Below, piece by piece: positions 31,686-41,029 of a DNA stretch of 64,000 nt (positions are counted from its first letter, which is position 1; each line of letters opens with the position of its first letter). The stretch comes from Mycobacterium sp. 852013-51886_SCH5428379 (GTDB taxonomy: Bacteria > Actinomycetota > Actinomycetes > Mycobacteriales > Mycobacteriaceae). Below the pieces are notes generated by a model, which worked only from the letters and a program-made list of their open reading frames with translations, ran no database searches and was not told the DNA's origin. The DNA is taken from the NCBI RefSeq assembly GCF_001665575.1, contig NZ_LZSU01000036.1, positions 1 to 64,000 of the forward strand, read 5' to 3'. Both the position numbers and the translations under genes were made by a program.

Positions 31686-31691
31686 TACCTT
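31686..31691 (+). promoter_or_regulatory. -10 box of a probable leaderless ABC transporter promoter
   Basis: TACCTT lies 7 nt before the ATG of the ATP-binding gene, with no ribosome-binding site between. Confidence 0.4.
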
Positions 31692-31698
31692 GGTCGGC

Positions 31699-32649
31699 AT
31701 GACACCGGCCATCGAAGCGATCGACCTGGTGAAGTGTTTCGGCGGCCAGACGGCTGTCGACCACGTCAGCTTCACCGTCGCCCCGGGCACCGTGCTGGGC
31801 CTCCTGGGCCCCAACGGCGCCGGGAAGACCACGACGGTCCGGATGATGACGACACTCACCGCACCCACCAGCGGCACGGCCTGCGTCGCCGGCTATGACG
31901 TGCGCACCCAACCCGACGACGTGCGCCGCAACATGGGCCTCACCGGCCAGGTCGCCACCGTCGACGAACTCCTGACCGGCCGGGAGAACATCCGCATGAT
32001 CGGCGGCCTGTACGGGATCCGCCGTAAGGAACTCGCCCGGGTGGGCGACGAACTCTTGGATCGCTTCTCGATCGCCGATGCCGCCGACCGGGTGGTCAAG
32101 ACCTACTCCGGCGGTATGCGGCGCCGGCTCGATCTGGCCGTCAGCCTGCTGGCCGCGCCACCGGTGCTGTTCCTCGACGAGCCCACCACCGGCCTGGACC
32201 CGCGCAGCCGCAGCGATCTGTGGGACGTGCTGCGCGGACTGGTCGAGCAGGGCACCACGTTGCTGCTGACCACGCAGTACCTCGAGGAGGCCGATCAGCT
32301 GGCCGACAACATCGTCGTCATCGACCGGGGCCGGATCATCGCCGAGGGCTCACCGCTGGAGCTCAAGCGGCAGGCGGGCAACGCCAGCCTGGTCGTCACC
32401 GTCGCGCACGGCGAGGACCTGCCCGCAGCGCGGGATCTGCTGGCCCGCGACGGGGCGGAGGTGTTCGTCGACGCCGGGGCCCGTCAGATCACTGCGGCGG
32501 CCGAGGGGCTCGACGACATGATCCGCGTCGCCGGGCGGTTACGCGACAGCGGTATCGACGTCGACGACATCGGCCTGTCGCGACCGAGCCTCGACGACGT
32601 GTTCCTGTCGCTGACCGGACACCGCACCGAGGACGAGGTCAGCGCGTGA
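31699..32649 (+). CDS. DrrA-type ABC transporter ATP-binding protein
   Basis: A 316-residue ATPase with Walker A GPNGAGKT at 37-44, signature YSGGMRRRLDLA, Walker B PPVLFLDEPTTGLDP, and the C-terminal extension typical of the daunorubicin-resistance (DrrA) family. It pairs with the overlapping permease gene. The substrate is unknown: family members export drugs, antibiotics or, in mycobacteria, wall lipids such as PDIM. It sits 35 nt behind the FAAL gene, so lipid export is possible. Confidence 0.92.
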   Translation: MTPAIEAIDLVKCFGGQTAVDHVSFTVAPGTVLGLLGPNGAGKTTTVRMMTTLTAPTSGTACVAGYDVRTQPDDVRRNMGLTGQVATVDELLTGRENIRMIGGLYGIRRKELARVGDELLDRFSIADAADRVVKTYSGGMRRRLDLAVSLLAAPPVLFLDEPTTGLDPRSRSDLWDVLRGLVEQGTTLLLTTQYLEEADQLADNIVVIDRGRIIAEGSPLELKRQAGNASLVVTVAHGEDLPAARDLLARDGAEVFVDAGARQITAAAEGLDDMIRVAGRLRDSGIDVDDIGLSRPSLDDVFLSLTGHRTEDEVSA

Positions 32650-33455
32650 CGGCGGCCGGGCGCACCAACCTCGCGCAGCAGTCGTGGATCATGGTCAAGC
32701 GCAACATGATCCACACCAAGCGCATGCCGGAGATGCTCAGCGACGTCACCGCGCAACCCATCATGTTCGTGCTGCTGTTCGCGTTCGTGTTCGGCGCCTC
32801 GATCACCAACACCGGCGGCGCGTCCTACCGCGAGTTCCTGCTGCCGGGCATCCAGGCGCAGACCATCGTGTTCTCGGCCTTCGTGGTGGCCGCCGGCATC
32901 ACCGCCGACGTGGAGAAGGGCATCATCGACCGGTTCCGCTCGCTGCCGATCTCACGGTCGTCGGTACTGATCGGGCGCAGCATCGCCAGCCTGATCCATT
33001 CGTCGCTCGGGGTGGTGGTGATGGCACTGACCGGCCTGGCCATCGGATGGCGTATCCGGGGCGGCGTCGCCGAGGCGGTGCTGGCCTTCGCGCTGATCCT
33101 GGTGTTCGGGTTCGGGATGATCTGGTTCGGCATCCTGGTCGGCTCGCTGATGCGTACCGTCGAGGCGGTCAACGGCACGATGTTCACCGTGCTGTTCCCG
33201 GTGACGTTCCTGGCCAACACCTTCGTCCCGACCGAACCGATGCCGCACTGGCTGCGCGTCATCGCCGAGTGGAACCCGGTGTCCTCACTCGCCCAGGCGA
33301 TGCGCGAACTGTGGGGCAACGGCGGGCCCGCCCCACTGGACGCCCAACTGCCGCTGCATCATCCGGTGCTCGCCACCATCCTGTGGTCGGTGGTGTTGAC
33401 GGCGCTCTTCGCGCCGTTCGCGCTTCGCGCCTACGCGCGCCGCACCGGCGGCTGA
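32646..33455 (+). CDS. DrrB-type ABC-2 permease
   Basis: A 269-residue ABC-2 family permease with about six hydrophobic segments. The first follows the amphipathic N-terminus (NLAQQSWIMVKRNMIHTKR), and the conserved EKGIIDRFRSLPISR loop contacts the ATPase. The GTG overlaps the upstream stop as GTGA. With the DrrA-like protein it forms a half-size exporter. No transporter lies here in the M. tuberculosis order I recall. Confidence 0.9.
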   Translation: MTAAGRTNLAQQSWIMVKRNMIHTKRMPEMLSDVTAQPIMFVLLFAFVFGASITNTGGASYREFLLPGIQAQTIVFSAFVVAAGITADVEKGIIDRFRSLPISRSSVLIGRSIASLIHSSLGVVVMALTGLAIGWRIRGGVAEAVLAFALILVFGFGMIWFGILVGSLMRTVEAVNGTMFTVLFPVTFLANTFVPTEPMPHWLRVIAEWNPVSSLAQAMRELWGNGGPAPLDAQLPLHHPVLATILWSVVLTALFAPFALRAYARRTGG

Positions 33456-33479
33456 CCGGCGTCGGGCCGGCGTCAGCCG
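33449..33479. terminator. Bidirectional hairpin between convergent genes
   Basis: CGGCTGAC and GTCAGCCG form a perfect 8-bp stem spanning the permease stop codon and the methyltransferase stop codon. No T-tract is present. Confidence 0.5.
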
Positions 33480-34312
33480 AATTCGAGCATCGTGTACGCA
33501 CCGCTGAACTTCTCGGCCGACCGCAGCCGCCAGAAGGCCGGGAACACCGTGCGGAAGAACCAGCCGCGACCCTCCGGCATCGGGAGGTCGTGGACTGCCT
33601 TCACACCCGGCACGATGTCGACCAGGCTGGCCAGCTGCGACTTCGTCAGCGCGAACGGCATCGGTGGGACGCGGTAGTGCCGCCCGGACCGCAAACCCTT
33701 CGGCGCGACCTTCTTGACGATCACCGGTGGTAGGTCGAAGAGCATGCGGCCGCCGGGAAAACTTCTGGCGCACTGCCTGATCAGCCCCATGGCGTCGTCG
33801 GGTTGCAGATACATCAGCAGCCCCTCGGCGGTGATGAGCACGCCCCCGCTGGTGTCCACCTGGTCGATCCAGCTGTAGTCCAGGGCGGACTGCGCAAGCG
33901 TGGTGATGCGGGGCGACGACGGCAGCAGTCGCTGCCGCAAAGCGATGATCGGCGCGAAATCGACGGTCAGCCAACGGAACCGGGCGCCGGGCAGCGCGTC
34001 GTCCAGGCGCCAGAAGCTGGTCTGTAGACCCTCGGCCAGGGCGACGACGGTGGCGTCGGGATGTTCGGTCAGGTAGGCGATCGAGGCCCGGTCGAACGCC
34101 AGCGAGCGCAACGCCATCTCCTGGCCCTTGCGGCGTCCGAACTTGCTGTAGTCGAAGTCGATCGCGTCGGCGAGTTGGATCGCCATCGGATCGTCGAGGA
34201 TGGCGTCGGGGTGCCGGGCCTGCGCGGCTCTGCCGTTCAGCGTCAGCAGCGCCGTCTCGGAGATCTCGCTGAGGTCGCTCGCATCGGGCCGGCCCGCGGC
34301 GGTGTCGTCCAT
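33473..34312 (-). CDS. Class I SAM-dependent methyltransferase, LCMT/PPM1-like family
   Basis: A 279-residue protein of the leucine carboxyl methyltransferase-like (COG3315) family, which is expanded in mycobacteria. Visible features are the ARHPDAILDDPMAIQL lead helix, VVALAEGLQTSFWRL in place of the usual Gly-rich SAM loop, WLTVDFAPIIALR (acidic SAM contact), and ITAEGLLMYLQ. The substrate is unknown. I use ATG at 34312, and an in-frame GTG at 34321 is possible. It lies 12 nt from the pth stop side on the minus strand. Confidence 0.82.
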   Translation of the reverse strand: MDDTAAGRPDASDLSEISETALLTLNGRAAQARHPDAILDDPMAIQLADAIDFDYSKFGRRKGQEMALRSLAFDRASIAYLTEHPDATVVALAEGLQTSFWRLDDALPGARFRWLTVDFAPIIALRQRLLPSSPRITTLAQSALDYSWIDQVDTSGGVLITAEGLLMYLQPDDAMGLIRQCARSFPGGRMLFDLPPVIVKKVAPKGLRSGRHYRVPPMPFALTKSQLASLVDIVPGVKAVHDLPMPEGRGWFFRTVFPAFWRLRSAEKFSGAYTMLEFG

Positions 34313-34333
34313 TGACGCCACGGTACCCGTGCC

Positions 34334-34912
34334 CTAAACCCAGGCGTGCACGGTGTTCTGGGCGGGTTCCAGGCCCTGACCGATCAGCAGTTCGGTGGCG
34401 TCGGCGGCCTGCTCGCAGATCGTCGGCACCTCGGTGCGCTCTCTGCTGCTGAACGGTTCGAGCACGAACGTCGCCGCATCCTTTCGGCCGGGTGGACGGC
34501 CCACGCCGATACGCACCCGCTGAAAATCCTTGGTGCCCAACGCCGCGGCCACCGACTTCAGCCCGTTGTGCCCGGCCACGCCGCCACCGAACTTCAGCCG
34601 GATGCGGCCGAAGTCGATGTCCAGCTCGTCATGCAGGACGACCACGTCGGCCGGCGCCACCGAGTAGAACTTCGCCAGCGGCCCGACGTGGCGGCCCGAT
34701 TCGTTCATGTACGTCCGCGGTTTGGCCAGGACGACGGCCCGCCCGGCCAGCCGGCCGGTCGCGACATCGGCACCGGACTTCTTGTGCAGCTTGAAGCCCG
34801 ATCCGAGGCGACCGGCCAACAGGTCGGCGACGACGAAGCCGATGTTGTGCCGGGTCTTGGCGTAGACGGGCCCGGGATTTCCCAGCCCCACCACCAGCAG
34901 CGGCTCCGCCAC
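34334..34912 (-). CDS. pth: Peptidyl-tRNA hydrolase
   Basis: Pth recycles tRNA by cleaving peptidyl-tRNA released during abortive translation. The 192-residue protein shows [20 protein letters not shown] with Asn12 and catalytic His22, the [10 protein letters not shown] motif, and [11 protein letters not shown] with the catalytic aspartate, then [11 protein letters not shown]. It lies 5 nt after rplY on the same strand, the usual rplY-pth pair. Confidence 0.95.
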   Translation of the reverse strand: MAEPLLVVGLGNPGPVYAKTRHNIGFVVADLLAGRLGSGFKLHKKSGADVATGRLAGRAVVLAKPRTYMNESGRHVGPLAKFYSVAPADVVVLHDELDIDFGRIRLKFGGGVAGHNGLKSVAAALGTKDFQRVRIGVGRPPGRKDAATFVLEPFSSRERTEVPTICEQAADATELLIGQGLEPAQNTVHAWV

Positions 34913-34917
34913 GGGGG

Positions 34918-35574
34918 TTACTCGGCCGATTCGTCGGCAGCCTCGGCGGCCTCCGCCTCGGCGGCCTCCGCAGCCTGCTCCTCGACCGAGGCGCCGCCGC
35001 CGTCGGACTCGAGCTCCTCGGAGCTCGGCGCGGCGACAACGTTGACCACCAGCAGCTCGGGATCGGAGACCAGCGTGACACCGTCGGGCAGCTCGACCTT
35101 GTCGGCGGTGATCTGGGTGCCCTCCTCGGCGCCCTCGACCGACACGACCAGCTGCTCGGGGATCGACTGCACGTCGGCCTCGATCTCGATGCTGTTGGTC
35201 TCCTGGGTGACCAGGGCGCCCGGGGTGGCGTCACCCTCGACGATGACGTTGACCTCGACGGTGACCTTCTCGCCGCGGCGCACGACCAGCAGGTCGGCGT
35301 GCTGGATGGTGCGGCGGATCGGATGGATCTCCAGCGACTTGGTCAGCGCGAGCTGCTCGTTGCCGTCGATGTCGAGCGTCAGCACGGCGTTCGTGCCGGC
35401 GTGGCGCAGCACCGCGGCGAAGGCGCGGGCGTTGAGCTCCAGGTGCTGGGGATCGGTGCCGTGGCCGTAGAGCACTGAGGGCACCTTGCCCTCGCGGCGG
35501 GCGCGGCGCGACGCGCCCTTACCGGTCTCGGTGCGGACCGCGGCGGTCAGCTTGTTCGGCGCGTTCTTGGCCAT
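34918..35574 (-). CDS. rplY: 50S ribosomal protein L25/Ctc
   Basis: L25 of the long CTC type binds 5S rRNA. The 218-residue protein has the N-terminal L25 domain ([17 protein letters not shown]) and a C-terminal beta domain ([14 protein letters not shown]), then an acidic Ala/Glu tail with repeated AEAAEA-like units. I start at [14 protein letters not shown] (35574). The upstream extension has no family similarity. Confidence 0.94.
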   Translation of the reverse strand: MAKNAPNKLTAAVRTETGKGASRRARREGKVPSVLYGHGTDPQHLELNARAFAAVLRHAGTNAVLTLDIDGNEQLALTKSLEIHPIRRTIQHADLLVVRRGEKVTVEVNVIVEGDATPGALVTQETNSIEIEADVQSIPEQLVVSVEGAEEGTQITADKVELPDGVTLVSDPELLVVNVVAAPSSEELESDGGGASVEEQAAEAAEAEAAEAADESAE

Positions 35575-35717
35575 GATGTGTTGCTCCTGTATGCCGGGGA
35601 TGGACACGGCAGGGGAGGACAACAGCGTGAACAGTGTTCCCGTCGATAACGGTGGCCTGGCCACCCTCGCCGTGATGCGTGGTCGAGGGTACCGCAGTCA
35701 CCCGGTCCAGCGGAAAT

Positions 35718-36587
35718 CTAGAGCGGCCACCGGGTGCCGGTGAGCTGCTCGGACAGCTCCCACAGCGCCGCGGCGGTCGTCATGTCCCGGGCCAGCGGGG
35801 TACGCCAGGCCGGGCCGGTGGACCCGCGCATCACGTACCGCGGGCCGACGAACGTGTCGCCCGGCAGATCCTCGGCCACCGCGTACAGCGTCTGTCGGGC
35901 CCCGAAGTCGGCGTCGGTGGCGAAGTACCTGCCGCCGACGGCCATCAGGGCATCTCCGAATCGCCGGCCGGACTGCCCCTGCAGGTTGGTGTGCGAATAC
36001 CCCGGGTGGGCGGCCAGGGCGCGCACCGGTGACCCGGCGCCGCTGAGCCGTCGCTGCAGTTCGCTGGTGAACAGCAGGTTGGCCAGCTTCGATTGCCCGT
36101 AGGCGGGCCACGCCGAATACGGCCGGGCCTTCCAGTTCAGGTCGGAGAGGTTGATGCGCCCGAACACGTGCATGAACGACGACACCGTCACCACCCGGTC
36201 GGTGATCTTGGGCAGCAGCAGGTTGGTCAGCGCGAAGTGGCCGAGGTGGTTGGTGCCGATCTGGCTCTCGAAGCCGTCGACGGTCCGCGCGTAGGGCGTC
36301 GCCATGATGCCGGCGTTGTTCACCAGGATGTCCACTTTTTCTGTGGCCGAGGCGAATTCGCGCACCGAGGTGAGGTCCTGGAGGTCGAGCCTGCGCACCG
36401 CGACGCTGCCGCTCATGGTCGCGGCCGCCTCGTCGCCCTTGCCGGTGTTGCGCACCGCGAGCACGACGTCGGCGCCGACACGGGCGAGTTCGCGGGCGGT
36501 GACCAGGCCCAGACCGCTGTTGGCGCCGGTGATGATCACGGTGCGGCCGGAGAAGGACGGAAGGGCGGCGGCAGTCCATTCGGTCAT
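35718..36587 (-). CDS. Short-chain dehydrogenase/reductase
   Basis: A 289-residue classical SDR of the retinol-dehydrogenase-like type. It has TGANSGLG at 20-27 for cofactor, VLAVRNTGKGDEA (Arg after the second strand, favouring NADP), NNAGIM, VSSFMHVFG (catalytic Ser) and YGQSKLAN (Tyr/Lys pair). The substrate is unknown. It lies between rplY and lpqT, a place without this gene in my recollection of M. tuberculosis. Confidence 0.88.
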   Translation of the reverse strand: MTEWTAAALPSFSGRTVIITGANSGLGLVTARELARVGADVVLAVRNTGKGDEAAATMSGSVAVRRLDLQDLTSVREFASATEKVDILVNNAGIMATPYARTVDGFESQIGTNHLGHFALTNLLLPKITDRVVTVSSFMHVFGRINLSDLNWKARPYSAWPAYGQSKLANLLFTSELQRRLSGAGSPVRALAAHPGYSHTNLQGQSGRRFGDALMAVGGRYFATDADFGARQTLYAVAEDLPGDTFVGPRYVMRGSTGPAWRTPLARDMTTAAALWELSEQLTGTRWPL

Positions 36588-36621
36588 GGCGCCACTGTAG
36601 TGCGGGCCGTGCCGGCTCCGG

Positions 36622-37290
36622 TCAGCCCTTGGGGGCGACGGTGAACCCGGAGATGATGGCCTCGATGTCCGCGCCGTTCTTCTCCGCCTCGTCGGCGAAG
36701 TCGGTGACGGTGAACTGGACGAGGTAGCGCTGGTTGGTCGGAGGCGCCCCGGTGGCGATCACCATCCGGCTGTAGGTCTGCATCCGTGCGCCGTTGAGGT
36801 CGTAGCTGCCCTCGATCATCGACGACGGGAATCCGCGCCAGTTCTCGTCGGAGGCGTTGAGCTCCTTGAAGTTCTGCGACAACCGGGCGTCGTCGTCTCC
36901 GTGGCTCACCGCCGCGGCCACGTCGAAATCGCCCGTCAGCTCGAACACGATGAGCATCGCGATCGGATAGGTGTCGCCCTTGGCGATCACCCGGGTTCCG
37001 GGTTCGAAGTTGGCGTTGAAATAGGGCTGCCAGCCCGGCGGCGTCGGCATCGTCACCGTGAGGTCGGTCAGCTTCTCCGGCGCCATCGGACGTCCGATGA
37101 CACCCGCCTCTTCGAAGAACTGAGCGACCGGCACCGGCGCTTCGGTGCTGGTGGCCGGCGGCGGCGGCGCCGAGGTCGGAATGCTCCACACCGACTGGTA
37201 GTCGGGCGTCTTCGGTCCGCAGCCGGTCAGGCCGAGGACCGAGAGGGCGACCAGGAACGCGATCGGGGCCGCGGCGCGGCGCGCTGTCAC
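36622..37290 (-). CDS. lpqT: Lipoprotein LpqT
   Basis: A 222-residue lipoprotein whose signal peptide ends in lipobox LTGC, followed by a Pro/Thr-rich linker and an LpqN-type domain (PGWQPYFNANFEPG through ISGFTVAPKG). GTG at 37290 overlaps the arsC stop by 4 nt (GTGA), so a much longer in-frame reading that crosses prs in another frame is rejected. It matches Rv1016c. Its paralogue is at 11.5 kb. Confidence 0.85.
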   Translation of the reverse strand: MTARRAAAPIAFLVALSVLGLTGCGPKTPDYQSVWSIPTSAPPPPATSTEAPVPVAQFFEEAGVIGRPMAPEKLTDLTVTMPTPPGWQPYFNANFEPGTRVIAKGDTYPIAMLIVFELTGDFDVAAAVSHGDDDARLSQNFKELNASDENWRGFPSSMIEGSYDLNGARMQTYSRMVIATGAPPTNQRYLVQFTVTDFADEAEKNGADIEAIISGFTVAPKG

Positions 37291-37628
37291 AGGATCTCGC
37301 GCACCGCGTCGATCGGTCGGGCCAGCCGGGTGCCCTTCGGCGTGACCACGAACGGCCGCTCGATGAGGATCGGGTGTTCGGCCATCGCGTCGAGCAGTTG
37401 GTCGTCGGTCGCGTCGGCGAGATTGAGCTCCGCGTAGAGGGATTCCCGCTTGCGCACCGCGGTCCGCACGTCGATACCGGCGTCGCGGATCATCGCCTCC
37501 AGCTCCGCGCGCGAGGGCGGCGTCTTGAGGTACTGCACCACGTCGGGCTCGATGCCGTTCTCGCGCAACAGGTCCAGCGTCTTGCGCGACGTCGAGCACC
37601 GCGGGTTGTGGTAAATGGTGGACGACAT
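37287..37628 (-). CDS. arsC: ArsC-family arsenate reductase-like protein
   Basis: A 113-residue thioredoxin-fold protein of the glutaredoxin-coupled ArsC family. The N-terminal YHNPRCSTSR holds the active Cys11. The later arginine motifs (VRKRESLYAEL and IERPFVVTPKGTRLARP) match the arsenate-binding arginines. No other ars genes are nearby, so the role may be general redox or arsenate detoxification. Its ATG follows the prs stop directly and its stop overlaps lpqT, giving a tight prs-arsC-lpqT operon. Confidence 0.9.
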   Translation of the reverse strand: MSSTIYHNPRCSTSRKTLDLLRENGIEPDVVQYLKTPPSRAELEAMIRDAGIDVRTAVRKRESLYAELNLADATDDQLLDAMAEHPILIERPFVVTPKGTRLARPIDAVREIL

Positions 37629-38609
37629 CTAGGCGGATCCGTCGAAAAGGCTTGTCACCGAACCGTTGTCGAACACCGCCCGGATGGTGTTGGCCAGCAG
37701 CGGTGCGATCGACAGCACGGTCAGCTGGGGGAACTGCTTGTCCTCGCCGATCGGCAGGGTGTTGGTGACGATCACCTCGCACGCACCGGAGTCGGCGAGC
37801 CGTTCCCGCGCCGGATCCGACAGCACGCCGTGGGTCGCGGCGATGATCACGTCGCCGGCCCCGTCCTGCTTGAGCAGTTTGACCGCACCGGCGATGGTGC
37901 CGCCGGTGTCGATCATGTCGTCGGTCAGCACACAGGTCTTGCCCCGCACGTCGCCGACGACGCGGTTGGAGACCACCTCGTTGGGCTTCGACGGATCGCG
38001 GGTCTTGTGGATGAACGCCAGCGGCGTGCCGCCCAGCGCGTCCGCCCACTTCTCGGCCACGCGGACGCGGCCCGAGTCGGGGGAGACCACGACCATGTTC
38101 TCGCACGGGTAGTTCTCGGCGATGTAGCCGGTGAGGAGCTTCTGGGCGCGCATGTGGTCCACAGGCCCGTCGAAGAACCCCTGGATCTGATCGGTGTGCA
38201 GATCGACGGTGAGGATGCGGTTGGCGCCCGCGGTCTTGAGCAGATCGGCGACCAGGCGGGCTGAGATCGGCTCGCGACCGCGGTGCTTCTTGTCCTGGCG
38301 GGCGTACGGATAGAACGGCAGGATCGCCGTGATCCGCTTGGCACTGCCGCGCTTGAGCGCGTCGATCATGATGAGCTGTTCCATCAGATGCTGGTTCAGC
38401 GGCGCCGGATGCGACTGCAGCACGAACGCATCGCAGCCACGCACCGACTCGTCGAACCGCACGAAGATCTCGCCGTTGGCGAAGTCGCGCGCGGTTTGCG
38501 CGGTCACCGGAGTGTCGAGCTCCTTGGCGACCTGTTCAGCCAATTCCGGGTGCGCGCGGCCCGAGAAGAGCATCAGATTTTTGCGGTTGTCGGTCCACTC
38601 GGTGCCCAC
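37629..38609 (-). CDS. prs: Ribose-phosphate pyrophosphokinase
   Basis: Prs makes PRPP from ribose-5-phosphate and ATP for nucleotides, histidine, tryptophan and decaprenyl-phosphoryl-arabinose. The 326-residue protein has DFANGEIFVRFDESVRG, PFYPYARQDKKHRGREPISA with the flexible-loop Lys/Arg, VDLHTDQIQGFF, and the PRPP loop VLTDDMIDTGGTIAG. The start is GTG. It lies 77 nt downstream of glmU. Confidence 0.95.
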   Translation of the reverse strand: MGTEWTDNRKNLMLFSGRAHPELAEQVAKELDTPVTAQTARDFANGEIFVRFDESVRGCDAFVLQSHPAPLNQHLMEQLIMIDALKRGSAKRITAILPFYPYARQDKKHRGREPISARLVADLLKTAGANRILTVDLHTDQIQGFFDGPVDHMRAQKLLTGYIAENYPCENMVVVSPDSGRVRVAEKWADALGGTPLAFIHKTRDPSKPNEVVSNRVVGDVRGKTCVLTDDMIDTGGTIAGAVKLLKQDGAGDVIIAATHGVLSDPARERLADSGACEVIVTNTLPIGEDKQFPQLTVLSIAPLLANTIRAVFDNGSVTSLFDGSA

Positions 38610-38686
38610 TGTGCGCCCTTGCCGGTCGGGGATCGCTGTCCGCCTAATGGTACGTAGCGATTCTGATGCTTTACCCGCGGGTAGCG

Positions 38687-40153
38687 CTACGGTCGCTCTG
38701 CGTCCTGCTCGGCGTAACCCGAGTTACCCAGCGCCTCCCGGGCCGCGGCCGCCGACGCCGAATCCGGCCGCTTCCGCAGCACCCAGCCCTCGATGTTGCG
38801 CTGCGGACCTGCCGACACGGCCAGCGCCCCCGGCGGCACGTCGTCGCGCACCACGGTGCCCGCACCGGTGTAGGCGCCGTCCCCGATCGTCACCGGCGCC
38901 ACGAACATGGTGTCCGAACCGGTCCTGACGTGCGAGCCGATGGTGGTGCGGCTCTTGTTCTCGCCGTCGTAGTTGACGAAGACGCTCGACGCGCCGATGT
39001 TGCTGTGCTCACCGATGTCGGCGTCGCCCACGTAGGTCAGATGCGGCACCTTGGTGCCTGCGCCCACCGTCGCGTTCTTGGTCTCGACGAAGGCGCCGAG
39101 CTTGCCGTCGGTGCCGAGCCGGGTGCCCGGCCGCAGATAGGTGAAGGGTCCGACGGTGGCGCCGTCGCCGATCTCCGACGACGAACCGTGGGTGCGCACG
39201 ACCGTCGCGCCGGCGCCGACGGTCACGTCGGTCAAGGTGGTGTCGGGGCCGATCTCGCTGCGCCCGCCGATGCGGGAGCGGCCCAACAGCTGCGTACCGG
39301 GCCGGATCACGGTGTCCTGGCCGATGGTCACGTCGACGTCGATCCAGGTGGTCTGCGGGTCGACGACCGTCACCCCGGCCCGCTGGTGGCGCTCGACGAT
39401 CCGCCTGTTCAGCTCGGCGGCCAGCGCGGACAGCTGGACGCGGTCGTTGACGCCTGCGACCAACGCGCTGTCCGCGAGGTGGTGGGCCCCCACCGTGCGC
39501 CCGTCGGCGGTGAGGATCGCGACCGCGTCGGTGAGGTAGAGCTCGCCCTGGGCGTTGTCCGTGTCGAGCCGGGCGAGCGCCGAGCGCAGGGCCGCCGCGT
39601 CGAACGCGTACACCCCGGCGTTGACCTCGTTGATCGCCAGCTGCTCGGGGCTGCCGTCGCGCTGCTCGACGATCGCGGTGACCCGCTCCCCGTCGCGCAC
39701 GATGCGGCCGTATCCGGTGGGGTCGGGCACCGTGGTGGTGAGCACCGTCGCGGCCGCATCGCCGTGTGCGGCGACGAAGTCACGCAGCGTCGCGGCGTCG
39801 AACAGCGGGACGTCGGCGACGGTGACGATCACCGTCCCGGCGAAATCGTCGGACAGGGCGTCGAGTCCGCACTGAGCGGCATGCCCCGTGCCCAGCTGCT
39901 GGTCCTGTATCGCGACGTCGACCGTTCTGCCGAGGCTGCCGGCCAACTCGTCGACCGCCGCGGTCACCCGCTCGCGTTCGGTGCCGACGATGACGACCAG
40001 CCGGTCCGGCGCGAGCTCGGCGGCGGCATGCACCGCGTGCGCCAACATGCTGCGGCCGGCCAGGGTGTGCAGCACCTTCGGTGTCTCGGAGCGCATCCGG
40101 GTGCCTGCCCCCGCGGCCAGGATGAGCACCGCCGTCTGGTCAGTTCCGGTCAT
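38687..40153 (-). CDS. glmU: Bifunctional UDP-GlcNAc pyrophosphorylase / GlcN-1-P acetyltransferase GlmU
   Basis: GlmU makes UDP-GlcNAc, the precursor of peptidoglycan and linker sugars. The 488-residue enzyme has an N-terminal uridylyltransferase domain (LAAGAGTRM at 12-20, Lys26) and a C-terminal left-handed beta-helix acetyltransferase domain (repeated I/V-G hexads, [18 protein letters not shown] with the catalytic histidine region). The tail is short and charged. I start at [11 protein letters not shown], matching the M. tuberculosis N-terminus. Confidence 0.95.
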   Translation of the reverse strand: MTGTDQTAVLILAAGAGTRMRSETPKVLHTLAGRSMLAHAVHAAAELAPDRLVVIVGTERERVTAAVDELAGSLGRTVDVAIQDQQLGTGHAAQCGLDALSDDFAGTVIVTVADVPLFDAATLRDFVAAHGDAAATVLTTTVPDPTGYGRIVRDGERVTAIVEQRDGSPEQLAINEVNAGVYAFDAAALRSALARLDTDNAQGELYLTDAVAILTADGRTVGAHHLADSALVAGVNDRVQLSALAAELNRRIVERHQRAGVTVVDPQTTWIDVDVTIGQDTVIRPGTQLLGRSRIGGRSEIGPDTTLTDVTVGAGATVVRTHGSSSEIGDGATVGPFTYLRPGTRLGTDGKLGAFVETKNATVGAGTKVPHLTYVGDADIGEHSNIGASSVFVNYDGENKSRTTIGSHVRTGSDTMFVAPVTIGDGAYTGAGTVVRDDVPPGALAVSAGPQRNIEGWVLRKRPDSASAAAAREALGNSGYAEQDAERP

Positions 40154-40172
40154 CGCTGTCGTCCTCATCTAG

Positions 40173-40234
40173 CGCGAGCGTGCGTGTCTGCACAGGGACA
40201 CGCCGCTCAGACTGTCATTTCACGCACGCTCGCG
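40173..40234. repeat. 62-bp palindromic unit between glmU and tRNA-Gln
   Basis: CGCGAGCGTGCGTG at 40173-40186 is exactly inverted at 40221-40234, with an inner GTGTC/GACAC pair. It begins 19 nt upstream of the glmU start and ends 12 nt from the tRNA gene. No T-tract or clear operator context is seen. I recall similar GCGAGCGTGCGTG-type elements in other mycobacterial intergenic regions, so it may be a dispersed repeat. Confidence 0.6.
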
Positions 40235-40246
40235 GCGGGGGAGGGG

Positions 40247-40318
40247 CTCCGTCGCCAGGACTCGAACCTGAACTATCTGAACCAAAATCAGAGGTGCTGC
40301 CGATTACACCACGACGGA
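40247..40318 (-). tRNA. tRNA-Gln (anticodon TTG)
   Basis: On the minus strand the acceptor stem is TCCGTCG/CGACGGA with discriminator G. The anticodon stem TCTGA/TCAGA closes loop TTTTGGT (anticodon TTG), and the T arm is CAGG-TTCGAGT-CCTG. The elongator Gln identity follows from the anticodon. CCA is not encoded. Confidence 0.93.
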
Positions 40319-40349
40319 TCGATCACCCCGAGATCGTAGTCGAAGCCGA

Positions 40350-40355
40350 TAGGCT
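40350..40355 (+). promoter_or_regulatory. -10 box of a probable leaderless tetR promoter
   Basis: TAGGCT lies 6 nt before the ATG of the TetR gene, directly beside the divergent tRNA-Gln. Confidence 0.45.
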
Positions 40356-40361
40356 CGCCTG

Positions 40362-41000
40362 ATGGCAGCGCCGGAGAAGGAAGCGCGCGCACCCCGCGCG
40401 AGGATGACCGGCAGCGAGCGGCGTCAGCAACTCATCGAGATCGCCAAGTCGCTGTTCGCGCAGCGCGGCTATGAAGGCACATCCATCGAGGAGATCGCCC
40501 AGCGAGCGAACGTCTCCAAACCCGTGGTCTACGAGCACTTCGGCGGTAAGGAGGGGCTCTACGCCGTCGTCGTGGACCGCGAGATGTCGGCGCTGCTCGA
40601 CGGCATCACCTCGTCGCTGACCAACAACCGCTCCCGCGTGCGGGTCGAGCGGGTGGCGCTGGCCCTGCTGACCTACGTCGAGGAGCGCACCGACGGCTTC
40701 CGGATCCTCATCCGTGACTCCCCGGCCGCGATCACCTCGGGCACGTATTCGACGCTGCTCAACGACGCCGTCAACCAGGTGTCCTCGATCCTCGCCGGCG
40801 ATTTCGCGCGCCGCGGGCTCGATCCCGAACTGGCGCCGCTCTACGCGCAGGCTCTCGTCGGGTCGGTGTCGATGACCGCCCAGTGGTGGCTCGACACCCG
40901 GGAGCCGAAGAAGGAGGTGGTCGCGGCGCATCTGGTGAACCTGATGTGGAACGGGCTGACCCACCTCGAGGCCGACCCCAGGCTGCAGGACGAGGACTGA
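40362..41000 (+). CDS. TetR-family transcriptional regulator
   Basis: A 212-residue regulator with an N-terminal helix-turn-helix ([20 protein letters not shown], then [19 protein letters not shown]) and an all-helical ligand domain ending [23 protein letters not shown]. It matches Rv1019, which precedes mfd and has been linked to regulation of its own locus. The ligand and targets are not readable. It ends 29 nt before mfd. Confidence 0.9.
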   Translation: MAAPEKEARAPRARMTGSERRQQLIEIAKSLFAQRGYEGTSIEEIAQRANVSKPVVYEHFGGKEGLYAVVVDREMSALLDGITSSLTNNRSRVRVERVALALLTYVEERTDGFRILIRDSPAAITSGTYSTLLNDAVNQVSSILAGDFARRGLDPELAPLYAQALVGSVSMTAQWWLDTREPKKEVVAAHLVNLMWNGLTHLEADPRLQDED

Positions 41001-41029
41001 CCCGGGGCGCGCCTAGACTGGACGCCATC

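Noticed and set aside
36622..38106. A 494-aa reading of the lpqT frame extending across prs
   Set aside because: The signal peptide starts at GTG 37290 and the upstream part lies out of frame inside arsC and prs.
38666..40339. 557-aa open frame on the + strand opposite glmU
   Set aside because: It shadows glmU, runs through tRNA-Gln and has no recognisable domain.
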